29,072 nucleotides of DNA, from the NCBI GenBank assembly GCA_023433515.1, contig JAEZCN010000202.1, positions 1-29,072 on the forward strand, written 5' to 3'. Source of the DNA: Pseudomonadota bacterium. Lineage in GTDB: Bacteria > Pseudomonadota > Gammaproteobacteria > Steroidobacterales > Steroidobacteraceae. Shown piece after piece: positions 15,062 through 24,486 of the stretch (positions within the stretch are counted from its first letter, which is position 1; every line of letters begins with the position of its first letter). The translations under genes were made by a program, and so were the position numbers. The notes below the pieces were generated by a model. That model did not search any database and was not told the DNA's origin. It saw nothing but the letters and a program-made list of their open reading frames with translations.

Positions 15062-16269
15062 AGGCGGCCTTCCTGAGCCACACCGCGATGGGCGGCGACT
15101 TCGTCGTGGGCTCCCACCACCTTGCGAAGGCATTCGCAACGCGCGGCCACGAAGTACTGCACGTGAGCGCGCCCGTCACTCCCGCCCACCTGCTGCGGCT
15201 GAGCGACACATTCGTGCGGCGCCGATTCGCGCGCTGGTCGCGCGGTGGCAGCGACATCGCGGGTGTGCGTGACATCGTGCCGTTTTCGCTCCTGCCGTGG
15301 ATGCTGGCCAGGCGAAGCAGATCGCTGATGGCGATGCACGTCGCCACGATGCTGACATCTCCTTCGTCCGCAACCGGTTCGCTGCGGCTGCACGAAGCCG
15401 ATGCCCTGATCGTCGACGAACCGCGGCTCGCGGGACTCGTGGTGCGTTCGCCCAAGGCGCTCGTGTATCGGGCCACCGACTTGTACGCGCAGATGCGCGG
15501 CGACGAGCGGATCGTCGACCTGGAACAGGAGCTTTGCCGGCGCGCGAATGTGTTGATCGGCACGTCGGAAGTCGTGGCCACGCATCTGCGCGCGCTGAGC
15601 GGACGCACGGTGCACGTGATCGGCAATGGAGTGGACTACGAGCATTTCGCCGCGGCTCGTGCCGGCGAGGATCCGCCGGGCCTGCCGGGCGAACGTGCGA
15701 CTCGCGCCATCTACGTCGGCGCGTTCGATGGCCGTTTCGGCACCGACGCGCTGCGCGCCGCCGCACGCGCGATGCCTCGCATCCATTTCCTGCTCGCGGG
15801 CCCGGGAGGGGATCGCGTCGCGGGCGCGCTCCGCCTGGCCAATGTCCTCGCGCTCGGCCCGGTCGACTACCGACGCCTGCCGGCACTGCTCGGAGCGTGC
15901 ACGGTCGGTCTGCTGCCATTCTCGAAGGACAGCGCGAATGCGGGCCGCAGCCCGATGAAACTGTACGAGTACGCGGCGGCGGGCCTGGCCATCGCGGCGA
16001 CTTCCACGTTGCGCCCCGGGGCATCGTTTGCACCGACGCTGTGCGTTGCCGCGGACGAAGACGCGTTTCCAGCCGCCGTCGCCCATGCGTTTGTCCTGGC
16101 CAGCGATGAGTCACGGGTTCAGCGCGCCCGCGAGCTCGCGCGTGCCGAGGACTGGAACGCAAAAGCCGGCGAGTTGCTGCGGTTGCTCGAGCCCGCGATG
16201 GCGCGGGGCGATGAACGCGCCGCGCTCGGCCTTGCGCCCCCGTGGGCGACAGGAGGCACATGGAGCTGA
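15058..16269 (+). CDS. GT-B fold glycosyltransferase (GumK/TuaH-like)
   Basis: A protein of 403 residues, predicted cytosolic and membrane-associated. The N-terminal half has VGSHHLAKAFATRGHEVLHVS and the C-terminal half has the PMKLYEYAAAGLAIAATS block. A LVYRATDLYAQ segment followed by IGNGVDYEHF recalls the glucuronosyltransferase GumK and TuaH, which share LVYR-x-S/T-D and GVD. The donor could therefore be UDP-glucuronate, but this is only a suggestion. It would add one sugar to the lipid-linked EPS repeat unit. The ATG at 15058 overlaps the epsI stop. The last 10 bases overlap the next gene's start, and the AGGAGG for that gene lies inside this one. Confidence 0.82.
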   Translation: MKAAFLSHTAMGGDFVVGSHHLAKAFATRGHEVLHVSAPVTPAHLLRLSDTFVRRRFARWSRGGSDIAGVRDIVPFSLLPWMLARRSRSLMAMHVATMLTSPSSATGSLRLHEADALIVDEPRLAGLVVRSPKALVYRATDLYAQMRGDERIVDLEQELCRRANVLIGTSEVVATHLRALSGRTVHVIGNGVDYEHFAAARAGEDPPGLPGERATRAIYVGAFDGRFGTDALRAAARAMPRIHFLLAGPGGDRVAGALRLANVLALGPVDYRRLPALLGACTVGLLPFSKDSANAGRSPMKLYEYAAAGLAIAATSTLRPGASFAPTLCVAADEDAFPAAVAHAFVLASDESRVQRARELARAEDWNAKAGELLRLLEPAMARGDERAALGLAPPWATGGTWS

Positions 16270-17621
16270 CCGCGTTCGCGCCGTTCTTCCTGGTCCTGGT
16301 GCTCGTGGCGTTGCGCAGTCCGTTGCACTGGCTGGCCGTCACCGGCTTCGCGTGTTTCCTGCAGGGCGCTTCGCCGTTCGTCCTGACGGCCGGCGGACGC
16401 CTGGCCGGCATGGCGCCCGCCTATCTACTGACCGCCGTCGGATTCGTTCACTGCCTGCGCGAACGGATGCGCGTGGGAGCGAATGGTCCGGCGGCGGCCG
16501 GTGGGTGGACCGCGCCGCAACTGTGGCTGATCGCATTCACGGCCATCGGGTTGCTCGGCGCGGTGTTCCTGCCGCGGGTCTTCGCCGGCATCGCGCACGC
16601 GATGGGCAGCCGCGGCTCGATCAACGAGGCCGCCTTCACGGCGGTCTCGCCTTCGGGTACGAACATCATCCAGGCGTTCTATCTGGTCGCGAACTTCATG
16701 TTGTTCTCGTTCGCGAGCTACCTCGTGGCCACGCAGGAGCAGGGGGTGCGCTGGGCGCTGAAAGGCGTCGCGTACGGTCTCGCGTTCGCGTGTGTACTCG
16801 GCCTGTACCAGCTCGTCGCGTATTACGCCGGCCTGCCGTGGCCGACCGAGATCATCAACTCCAACACCGGCGTGGGCCAGTTCCCGGACCAGATGGCAGG
16901 TCCCATCAAGCGCATCACCTCGACGTTCTGGGAACCTTCACTGCTCGGCTACAACTTCGTGGGCTGCCTCGGTTTGTTCCTGCTGGGCGGTCGCGCACCC
17001 GCGCTCGGCGTGTTCGCGTTGTGCGTGCTCATGTTGTCGACCTCGTCGCTGGGTTACTTCGGACTGGTCGCGCTCGTGGGGGTGTGGCTGCTGCTCGACC
17101 GGCGCGTCGCGGGAAGCCTCAAGGTGCGGGTCGCCGCGGCCGTGGCGTTCACGTGCCTGGTGTTCGTGGGCGTCGACTACCTGGTGCTCGACTCGCAGGC
17201 GCTCCAGGACCTGGTGCTCAACAAGGCCGACAGCTCCTCGGGCGTCGGTCGCAGCACCGCGGACATGCTCGCGCTGCAGACCTTCATCGAGAGCGCCGGC
17301 CTCGGTGTCGGTGTCGGCAGCACGCGTGCGTCGAGTTTTCTCGCGACGCTGCTCGCCACCACCGGTCTGCCGGGCGTGTTCGCGTTCTGCGCTTTCGCCG
17401 GCTCGCTGGTCATGGCCTGTTATCGACGCACCGATGCCGAGTCGCGCCAGCTGTGCTTCGGGCTCATCGGGTTCCTGATCGTCTGGTTCATCGCCATCCC
17501 CGACCTCGTCCAGGCCACGTTCTGGCTGATCGCGGGCGTGGCGTCGGGCCACCTGCGCCGCGAGGCGCGCGCCACCGTCGTCGAACAACCGCAGGGGACC
17601 TTGCCATGCCCCGCGCGCTGA
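16260..17621 (+). CDS. Wzy-like polysaccharide polymerase, polytopic membrane protein
   Basis: A protein of 453 residues with about ten or more hydrophobic helices and a large periplasmic loop in the middle. The loop has INSNTGVGQFPDQMAGPIKRITSTFWEPSLLG and is followed by a SSSGVGRSTADMLALQTF segment. Size, helix density, the R-x-S/T-x-W-x-P region and position fit an O-antigen polymerase/ligase (Wzy/WaaL superfamily) that joins EPS repeat units on the periplasmic face. These proteins share little sequence, so the assignment relies on layout and context. I chose ATG 16260 with AGGAGG just upstream; the spacing is short (3 bases), and a GTG at 16242 is the alternative. Confidence 0.78.
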   Translation: MELTAFAPFFLVLVLVALRSPLHWLAVTGFACFLQGASPFVLTAGGRLAGMAPAYLLTAVGFVHCLRERMRVGANGPAAAGGWTAPQLWLIAFTAIGLLGAVFLPRVFAGIAHAMGSRGSINEAAFTAVSPSGTNIIQAFYLVANFMLFSFASYLVATQEQGVRWALKGVAYGLAFACVLGLYQLVAYYAGLPWPTEIINSNTGVGQFPDQMAGPIKRITSTFWEPSLLGYNFVGCLGLFLLGGRAPALGVFALCVLMLSTSSLGYFGLVALVGVWLLLDRRVAGSLKVRVAAAVAFTCLVFVGVDYLVLDSQALQDLVLNKADSSSGVGRSTADMLALQTFIESAGLGVGVGSTRASSFLATLLATTGLPGVFAFCAFAGSLVMACYRRTDAESRQLCFGLIGFLIVWFIAIPDLVQATFWLIAGVASGHLRREARATVVEQPQGTLPCPAR

Positions 17622-18619
17622 CCATGCCGGCCGACCGTGACGCGTCGATCGACGTCGCGCGCGGCATTGCCATCGTGCTGGTGGTGCTCGGGCACAACCG
17701 CGCGCTCAGCATGGCGTGGCCGCCGCTCGTCGCGGCGATCTTCCTGTTCCACGTCCCGTTGTTCTTCATGCTGAGCGGCCGCGTGATGCATCCTGGCGAT
17801 CCGCTGCGTGCGCTGCCGAGACTCGCGCGCCGGTTGCTCGCGCCGTTCCTGCTCGCGGCCCTCGTCATCGGCGCGATCAAGTGCGTGACACGTGACGAAT
17901 CGGTATCCGGCATGTTGTCCGGCGTCGCCTGGGCGACCGGCGAGACGCTGCCGTGGTCGCATTTGTGGTTCCTGCCCTCGTTGTTCTTAGCGTTGTTCGC
18001 GACTCATGCCCTCGCGCTCGGCGTGAAGAACAGCGCGGGGTGGGCGGCCGCGGCAGTACTCGCCGTCGGAGCGGCGGCGATACTGCCGATGGCCGATTAC
18101 ATCGGCTGGCCGTGGAGCCTCGATCTGCTGCCGTTGTGCGCGGCCTTCGTGTGGACAGGGCAGGCACTACGCACCAGCAGCGCCGCGCGACGGGCCGTCG
18201 CGCATCCTGCGACGTTCTTGATCGCCGCGGTTGTGTTCGCGCTGTCGCTCGGAACCTCCGAAGTCGATCTCAACCTGCGTGTATTCGAACCGTTCGCGCT
18301 CGCATTGTCGGCCGCGCTCGCCGGTTGCGTGCTGACGCTCGCCATGTCGCGCGGGTTGCGCCGTTTCGCGGCGATCGCGCGCCCTCTGGCGCTGATCGGC
18401 CGTCACACGCTGGTCATCTTCATCCTGCACGTTTCCGTGCAGAAAGCCCTGTTGATGGTGTTTCCGGGCGAGACCCTGTCGCGGACCGGTCTCGGAATTC
18501 TCGGCCTCGCTTCCGCCGCGCTGACGATCGCGCTCACCCTGTGCGTGTCGATGCTCTTCGATCTCTTCGGTGCCCGTCACGCCACGCAGCGCGACGCGAC
18601 ACCCTCGGAGGCGCGATGA
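17606..18619 (+). CDS. Acyltransferase 3 family membrane O-acyltransferase
   Basis: A protein of 337 residues with about ten transmembrane helices. It starts RDASIDVARGIAIVLVVLGHNRAL, the N-terminal signature of the acyltransferase 3 family, whose His in the first helix (here in LGHN) is needed for activity. A second typical element is FLFHVPLFFMLSGRV. In EPS operons these enzymes place acetyl groups on sugars, with the acetyl donor used across the membrane. The ATG at 17606 is preceded by GCAGGGGA; a second ATG at 17624 is possible. It overlaps the polymerase gene by 16 bases and the hydrolase gene by 4. Confidence 0.88.
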   Translation: MPRALTMPADRDASIDVARGIAIVLVVLGHNRALSMAWPPLVAAIFLFHVPLFFMLSGRVMHPGDPLRALPRLARRLLAPFLLAALVIGAIKCVTRDESVSGMLSGVAWATGETLPWSHLWFLPSLFLALFATHALALGVKNSAGWAAAAVLAVGAAAILPMADYIGWPWSLDLLPLCAAFVWTGQALRTSSAARRAVAHPATFLIAAVVFALSLGTSEVDLNLRVFEPFALALSAALAGCVLTLAMSRGLRRFAAIARPLALIGRHTLVIFILHVSVQKALLMVFPGETLSRTGLGILGLASAALTIALTLCVSMLFDLFGARHATQRDATPSEAR

Positions 18620-19845
18620 AGCACATGCCCGGCCTGCTGCTCGTCTTACTACTCGTGTCGCAAGACGCCGCGGCATTCCAGTTCGGCGTCTGCGTGCACC
18701 TCGCGATGGCGCGCTCGGACGCGGCCACCGTGCTGCGGCTCGTGGACGAGGGCGGCTTCAACAGCATCCGCGACGACGCGTACTGGAGCGGCGTCGAAAA
18801 AAGCGCGGGCGTGCTCGAATATCCCGCGCGGTATGCCGAGTCGCGGCAGGCGATGCAGAAGCTCGCGCAACGCGGTCACAGTCCGGTCGTGATCCTCGCG
18901 TACGGCAACAAGTTTCACGACGGCGGTGGCTTTCCCGTAACCCCGGCGGGCATCGCGGCCTATGCGCGCTACGCGGGATTCGTGACGAAAACCCTGCGCG
19001 ATTCGGTGCGGCAGTTCGAGGTGTGGAACGAGTGGAACAGCGGCTTCGGCTCGAAGCCCGCCGCGAAGAGCGGCTCGGCCTCCGACTACGCGCGCATGCT
19101 CGCGCCCGCCGCGGCCGCGATCCGCGCCGCCAATCCGGACGCCGAGGTCATCGCCGGCGCGACCGCGGGCGTCGATCTCGAATGGTTTCGCGAGTTCATC
19201 GCGGCCGGCGGCCTCGAGCACGTCGATGCGGTCTCCGTGCACAGCTACACGCTGTTTCGTTATCGCGTGAATCCGGAGGGCGCGATCCTGAGCCTGGACC
19301 GTCTGCACGCATTGCTGAAATCCGCCGAGCCGGCGCGCGACATTCCGGTCTACGTCACCGAGATGGGCTGGCCCACGAACCAGGGACGCCACGGTGTATC
19401 GGAGCGCGAGGCCGCCCGCTACCTGGTCAGATTCATGTTGCTCGCAAGGTCGCGCCCGTGGATCGCGGGCGTGTGGTGGTACGACCTCATCGATGACGGA
19501 CCTTCGCGGACCGACGCGCAGCATCGCTTCGGGCTGGTGCGTACCGACCTGACGCCCAAGCCTGCGTTCGAGGCCGCACGCACCGTGGCGCGCCTGGTCT
19601 CGAGCGACGTCGCCGCTTATCGCATGGGCTCGCATCACTACGTGGCGACCGGCACCGATGACGCCGGCGAGTGGGCGGTTGCATGGACGCTGGAGCCGCA
19701 GTTCCGCGGATGGCAGGAGGGTGCGCCGACGCTCGCGGAAGCGCCGGCCGGGTTCCAGTCGCTCACCCCGCACATTCCCGCGGAAGGCGATCCCGTGTTG
19801 TTCCGCAAGACACAGGGCAAATGGCAGGTCGAGGAGAAATTGTGA
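18616..19845 (+). CDS. Exported glycoside hydrolase, clan GH-A (PslG/GH39-like)
   Basis: A protein of 409 residues with a signal peptide (1-20, cleavage after AAA). The TIM-barrel catalytic part shows EVWNEWN at 135-141, giving E139 as acid/base, and YVTEMGWPT at 246-254, giving E249 as nucleophile. These are the two glutamates of retaining clan A enzymes. After the barrel a C-terminal beta-type domain of about 80 residues follows. Exported GH-A hydrolases in EPS operons, such as PslG in Pseudomonas, trim the polymer in the periplasm and affect biofilm. A similar role is inferred here. A GGAGG site precedes the ATG, which overlaps the acyltransferase stop (ATGA). Confidence 0.85.
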   Translation: MKHMPGLLLVLLLVSQDAAAFQFGVCVHLAMARSDAATVLRLVDEGGFNSIRDDAYWSGVEKSAGVLEYPARYAESRQAMQKLAQRGHSPVVILAYGNKFHDGGGFPVTPAGIAAYARYAGFVTKTLRDSVRQFEVWNEWNSGFGSKPAAKSGSASDYARMLAPAAAAIRAANPDAEVIAGATAGVDLEWFREFIAAGGLEHVDAVSVHSYTLFRYRVNPEGAILSLDRLHALLKSAEPARDIPVYVTEMGWPTNQGRHGVSEREAARYLVRFMLLARSRPWIAGVWWYDLIDDGPSRTDAQHRFGLVRTDLTPKPAFEAARTVARLVSSDVAAYRMGSHHYVATGTDDAGEWAVAWTLEPQFRGWQEGAPTLAEAPAGFQSLTPHIPAEGDPVLFRKTQGKWQVEEKL

Positions 19846-20966
19846 CACGCGTGATTCTCAACGGACGTTTTCTCGCGCAGCCGCACACCGGCGTGCAGCG
19901 CTACGCGCGCGAAACCGTGCTCGCGCTCGACGCGCTGCTGGCGCAGCAGTCCGCCGGACTCGAGCTGGTGCTCGCCGTGCCGGGGGATGCACACGAATTG
20001 CCGCTGCGGCACATCCAGGTTCGCAAACTGCCGTGGCTGAGCGGACACGCATGGGAACAGGTGACCCTGCCGCTGTTCGCGCGCGACGACCTGCTCGTGA
20101 ACTTCAGTTACTCCGGTCCCGTGGCCAAACGGCACCAGGTGATCACCGTGCACGACGCGACCGTGCGGGCCGTGCCGCGATGTTTCTCCGCGCGATATCG
20201 CTGGTGGCACGACGCGCTGCTTTCGCTGCTGCGCAACCGCGTGGCCAGCGTGATGACGGTGTCGGAATTCTCCGCGCGCGAGATCCGCACCCGATACGGT
20301 ATCGCGAATCGCGTGGTCGTTGGACGCGAGGGGTGGAGTCACGCGCTTGCGCGGGGCGACGTCGCGGAAACCCTTGCGCGCTACGGGCTGGACGCCGGTC
20401 GATACCTGCTGCTGGTCGGCAGTCTCAAGCCGAACAAGAACCTCGAGGTCGTCGCGCGAGCGCTGTCGAGGTTGCGCGATCTGCCGTGGACCATCGCGGT
20501 GGCCGGCGCCGCGGACGCGCGCATCTTCCGCTCCGCGGGCGCCGCCGATCCGCGCATGAAGTTCCTCGGCTTCGTGCCCGACGAACACCTCGGCACGTTG
20601 TACGCCAACGCGGCGTGGTTCCTGTTTCCGTCGTTGTACGAAGGCTTCGGACTGCCCGCGCTCGAAGCCATGGCGAACGGTTGTCCGGTCATCTCCGCGC
20701 GCGCGGCGGCGCTGCCGGAAGTGTGCGGCGACGCGGCGCTGTACTTCGATCCGCTCGATCCCGCGGGACTCGCGGCCCTGTTGAGCGGGCCCGCGCGTGA
20801 TGCACGTATCCGCGAGGCCTTGCGGCGTAATGGTGTGGGTCGCCTGGACCACTACACCTGGACCGCGAATGCGCAATGCGTACTCGCCGAGATCCGCGCG
20901 AGGGCGGGGCTTTCGGAACCGGTCACCGTCGAACGGGCGCTGCGCGCGGGCAACGCCGCATCATGA
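19842..20966 (+). CDS. Group 1 (GT4) glycosyltransferase
   Basis: A protein of 374 residues, GT-B fold, cytosolic. The start is GTG at 19842, overlapping the hydrolase stop (GTGA) and preceded by GAGGAGA. The N-terminal domain includes GVQRYARETVLALDAL and a HDATVRAVP segment; the C-terminal nucleotide-sugar domain has LLVGSLKPNKNL near 185-196. A FPSLYEGFGLPALEAMANGCPVI block contains the E-x7-E pair. The first part resembles mannosyltransferase-like EPS enzymes that begin LNGRFL-x-Q-x-x-TGVQRYA. The sugar is not predictable. It adds one residue to the repeat unit. Confidence 0.9.
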   Translation: MTRVILNGRFLAQPHTGVQRYARETVLALDALLAQQSAGLELVLAVPGDAHELPLRHIQVRKLPWLSGHAWEQVTLPLFARDDLLVNFSYSGPVAKRHQVITVHDATVRAVPRCFSARYRWWHDALLSLLRNRVASVMTVSEFSAREIRTRYGIANRVVVGREGWSHALARGDVAETLARYGLDAGRYLLLVGSLKPNKNLEVVARALSRLRDLPWTIAVAGAADARIFRSAGAADPRMKFLGFVPDEHLGTLYANAAWFLFPSLYEGFGLPALEAMANGCPVISARAAALPEVCGDAALYFDPLDPAGLAALLSGPARDARIREALRRNGVGRLDHYTWTANAQCVLAEIRARAGLSEPVTVERALRAGNAAS

Positions 20967-23248
20967 AAGTCATTCATGCCACCGAATGCGCCGCATCCGG
21001 CACGCTGAGCGTGCTCGTATCGCTCGCGCACGAACTCGCGGCGGACGGTGCCCGCCAGGTCGTCGTGTACAGCGAGCGGCCCGAGACGCCGGCCAATCTC
21101 ACGACGCTGTTTCCGCCGGGCGTTGAGTTCGTACGCGTGCCGCCGGCCTCGGGCCTGCACGTGAAATTCGCCGTCGACTTCTGGCGCGCGCTGGCGCGCA
21201 CCGTCACGACGTTCGCGCCGGACGTGTTGCACCTGCATTCATCCAAGGCCGGGTTCATCGGGCGATTCGCGCACCACGCGATGCGCTGGCCGTGCCGCGT
21301 GTTCTATTCGCCGCACGGTCTTTCGTTCCTCGATCCCGAGCGGCGCGTGCGCAACGCCATCTTCAAGTCGCTGGAGTCCGTGGCGGCGCGCACCAGCGCG
21401 ACGCCGGTCGGCTGTGGACGCGGCGAAGCGGAATTGCTGTCGCAGCTGTCCGGCCGGGACGCGCTGCTGCTCGAGAATCCCGTTGACGAGCGATTCTTCG
21501 ACGTCGACGGCCGCGAGACGAACGAGCGCATCGTCGTCACGCTCGGCCGGCTCTCCCGTCAGAAAGCGCCGGACTCCTTCGCGGCCGTCGCGCGGGCCGT
21601 GCGCGCCCGGCGCCCGGACCTGCGGTTCGTGTGGATAGGAGACGGCGAGCCGAACTACCGCCCCGTGTTGGAGGCCGCGGGCTGCGAGATCACGGGCTGG
21701 CGCACCCGCGAGCAGGTCATGGAGCTGCTGTCGCGCGCGCACGTCTATCTGCAGACCTCGCGCTGGGAAGGATTGCCGATCTCCGTCATCCAGGCCATGG
21801 CCGCGGGAGTGCCCTGCGTGGTCAACGACTGCATCGGCAACCGCGATGCGGTAACGCACGGCTCGTCGGGCCTGGTCGGGGACTCGATCGACGCGCTCGC
21901 GCAGCTCGTCATCGAACTGGCCGACGACACGTCGCTGCGTTCGCGGATGAGCGCCGCCGCGCGCGAGGAGGCGCGCCGCCGCTTCGGCCGCGCCGCATTC
22001 CGCAACCAGGTGCGCAAGCTTTACAGCCCGATCCGGGCCCAGGAACACATGAACAAGGTACTCGTCTGCCGCGCCGGCCTGCTGCCGTACTCGGAAACCT
22101 TCATCCGCGAGCAGTTGCTGGCCTGCTCGCGCTGGAAGCCCGTGCTCGTCGGCACTCATCGGGTCGAACCGGGCTTGCCGGTGGATGGACTCGACCTGCG
22201 CCTGCTGCACAACGCGACGCCCACGCTGCCGAGCCGGCTCTACAAGCGCGTGCTGCGCGAGCTGCACCTGGCGCCGCCCGGCGCCGCGCAGCGCCTGCGC
22301 GCGGAGAAGGCAGCGCTGGTGCACGTGCATTTCGGCACCGACGCCGTCGACTACTGGCCGCTGCTGAAGAAACTGGATCTTCCGGTGGTCGTCACCTTGC
22401 ACGGCTTCGACATCAACGTTCACGAGCACGAATGGCGGCGGTCGCGGACTTCTCTTGCGAACCGCCGATATCCCGACCGGCTGCTCGCGCTGTCGAAACA
22501 ACCCGGCGTGCACTTCGTCGCAGTCAGCGAGGCGATCCGCCAGCGCGCGATCGACTACGGCATCGCGCCCGAGTCCATCACCGTGCGTTACATCGGCGTC
22601 GATCGCACGCGTTTCGCGTTTTCGGGCAAGCCAGTCGCGGCACGGCCGAAACGCATCCTGTACGTCGGGCGCCTCGTGGAGAAGAAGGGCGGCGAACTGC
22701 TGATCCGGGCCTTTGCCGACGTGCGCAGGCAAGTGCCGGACGCCGAGCTGGTCATGGCGGGAGACGGCCCGCTGGAATCGCGGTTCCGGCAGGTCGCGTC
22801 GCAGCTCGGCGTGAACGTGACATTCCTCGGCAGCGTGAGCAGCGCGGCGGTCAAGCGTCAATTGGACTCCGCGCGGATTTTCTGCCTGCCGAGCGTCACC
22901 GCGGCCAACGGTGACGCAGAGGGTCTGCCGATCTCCATCCTCGAGGCGCAGGCGTGCGGCGTGCCGGTCGTCACCTCGGCGCGCGGCGGCGCGACCGAAG
23001 GCATTCTTCCCGGCGTCACCGGCTTTGCCTTTCCCGAAGGCGACGTCGCCGCGCTCGGCGAAAAGCTGACCAAACTACTGCAGGACGACCTGCTGGCCAC
23101 GTTCATGTCGGCCTCGGCCGTCGCGTTCATCGCCGACCGCTTCGACATCCACCACTGCACGCGCGCACTCGAGGATCTGTACGACGCGTTGCTGCGCGGG
23201 CATGCACCCGCGACCGGCATGTTCGCCGAGGTGGCGCCGCAGCCATGA
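20963..23248 (+). CDS. Tandem two-domain GT4 glycosyltransferase
   Basis: One uninterrupted frame of 761 residues encodes two GT-B enzymes joined end to end. Domain one (about 1-360) has GTLSVLVSLAHELAADG, a YSPHGLSFL segment, VTLGRLSRQKAP and WEGLPISVIQAMAAGVP; the second Glu of E-x7-E is Gln here. Domain two (about 363-755) begins MNKVLVCRAGLLPYSETFIREQLLA, as in WcaL/AmsK-type enzymes, and has VVTLHGFDIN, LYVGRLVEKKGGELLI and AEGLPISILEAQACGVP with both glutamates. An internal ATG at 22049, preceded by AGGAA, falls exactly at the junction and could give domain two separately. The protein overlaps both neighbours by ATGA. Each domain would add one sugar. Confidence 0.88.
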   Translation: MKVIHATECAASGTLSVLVSLAHELAADGARQVVVYSERPETPANLTTLFPPGVEFVRVPPASGLHVKFAVDFWRALARTVTTFAPDVLHLHSSKAGFIGRFAHHAMRWPCRVFYSPHGLSFLDPERRVRNAIFKSLESVAARTSATPVGCGRGEAELLSQLSGRDALLLENPVDERFFDVDGRETNERIVVTLGRLSRQKAPDSFAAVARAVRARRPDLRFVWIGDGEPNYRPVLEAAGCEITGWRTREQVMELLSRAHVYLQTSRWEGLPISVIQAMAAGVPCVVNDCIGNRDAVTHGSSGLVGDSIDALAQLVIELADDTSLRSRMSAAAREEARRRFGRAAFRNQVRKLYSPIRAQEHMNKVLVCRAGLLPYSETFIREQLLACSRWKPVLVGTHRVEPGLPVDGLDLRLLHNATPTLPSRLYKRVLRELHLAPPGAAQRLRAEKAALVHVHFGTDAVDYWPLLKKLDLPVVVTLHGFDINVHEHEWRRSRTSLANRRYPDRLLALSKQPGVHFVAVSEAIRQRAIDYGIAPESITVRYIGVDRTRFAFSGKPVAARPKRILYVGRLVEKKGGELLIRAFADVRRQVPDAELVMAGDGPLESRFRQVASQLGVNVTFLGSVSSAAVKRQLDSARIFCLPSVTAANGDAEGLPISILEAQACGVPVVTSARGGATEGILPGVTGFAFPEGDVAALGEKLTKLLQDDLLATFMSASAVAFIADRFDIHHCTRALEDLYDALLRGHAPATGMFAEVAPQP

Positions 23249-24486
23249 ACCTGCTGCTGATCGGCAACCACACCTGCGCGAACCGCGGGGACTGCGCGAT
23301 CCTGCGCGGGCTCATCCACGAGATCGAGCGCCAGTGCCCGGGCGTGAAGCTCACGATCGTGAGTCGCAGTCCCGAAGTCGCCGCGCGGATGCTCGGTCGC
23401 CGCGTCGAGGACGATCCGTTCGCGCACTGGCACCGCAACGGCGCCGCCAGGTTGCCGGGCAAGGACCGGCTCGCGAGCCGATCGATCCCGCTCATCATGT
23501 GGTTCGCGGTGCGCACCGGATGGCGCTGGCCGCTGCGGCTGTTGCCGCAGAGTTTCCAGCACGAAGTTGCCGCGCTCGGGAAATACGACGCGGTCATCCA
23601 GGTGGGCGGCTCGTTTTTCGTCGATCTGTACGGTGGTGGTCAGTTCGAATATCCGTTCGCGGCGCTGCTCGCGGGCCGACCGCTGTATCTCGCCGGTCAC
23701 AGCCTGGGCCCGTTCGAGCGCCCGCTGGCGAGACGGCTCGCGCGCATGTTGTTGGGCACGGCGCGCATCGTCGCGTTGCGCGAACCGGTGAGCCGCGCAC
23801 TCATCGAGCGTGGTCGGCTGCCGACGCGCAACCTCGCCGCGGGCGCGGATACCGCATGGGTCGTGCCGCCCACGGAGCGCACGCGCGAACCGATCGCCTG
23901 GTTGCGAGCGCGAACGGACGAACGCCCGCTGATCGCGATCACGCTGCGCGAATTGGCACCCTTCGACCGCCGGCTGAACATCACCCAGGAAAACTACGAG
24001 ACCGCCTTCGCCACGCTCGCGATCGGGCTCATCGACGCCGGCTACGACGTCGTGGCCGCGTCCACCTGCACGAGCCTCGGCGACTATCCACGCGACGATC
24101 GCGAGAACGCACGACGCGTCGCGGCGCGGGTGAACCGTCCCGAAAGGTTTCACGTCGTGATGGACGAGCTGGACGATGTGGGTCTGGGCGAATTGTTCGC
24201 CGACTGCGACCTGTTGATCGGCACGCGGCTGCACAGCGCCATCATCGCGATGAACTTCGGCACGCCGGCCGTGGCGCTCAACTACGAGCACAAGTCCGAG
24301 GGCGTGATGCGCCAGCTCGGACTGCCCGAACTGTCGCACCCCGTGCACTCGCTGTTCGACGGATCGCTGATCGCGCAGGTGATGACCGTGCTCCAGTCGC
24401 TCGATGCCTGGCGGGCGAAGGTGGCGGCCGCGGTCGAGCGCGAACGCAATCGCGCGAGGACCATGATCGCGGAGTGCCTGCCGTGA
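23245..24486 (+). CDS. Polysaccharide pyruvyl transferase family protein (WcaK/AmsJ-like)
   Basis: A protein of 413 residues that would transfer pyruvate from phosphoenolpyruvate to a sugar, making a negatively charged ketal. The N-terminus LLIGNHTCANRGDCAILRG has the G-N-x-G-D-like start of this family. A VIQVGGSFFVDLYGG block and the C-terminal signature LIGTRLHSAIIAMNFGTPAVALNYEHKSEG (with R-L-H) follow. The last part is helical and basic. It starts with the ATGA overlap with the tandem glycosyltransferase and ends with a GTGA overlap with the flippase. Presence of this gene indicates a pyruvylated, anionic EPS; which sugar is modified is unknown. Confidence 0.9.
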   Translation: MNLLLIGNHTCANRGDCAILRGLIHEIERQCPGVKLTIVSRSPEVAARMLGRRVEDDPFAHWHRNGAARLPGKDRLASRSIPLIMWFAVRTGWRWPLRLLPQSFQHEVAALGKYDAVIQVGGSFFVDLYGGGQFEYPFAALLAGRPLYLAGHSLGPFERPLARRLARMLLGTARIVALREPVSRALIERGRLPTRNLAAGADTAWVVPPTERTREPIAWLRARTDERPLIAITLRELAPFDRRLNITQENYETAFATLAIGLIDAGYDVVAASTCTSLGDYPRDDRENARRVAARVNRPERFHVVMDELDDVGLGELFADCDLLIGTRLHSAIIAMNFGTPAVALNYEHKSEGVMRQLGLPELSHPVHSLFDGSLIAQVMTVLQSLDAWRAKVAAAVERERNRARTMIAECLP

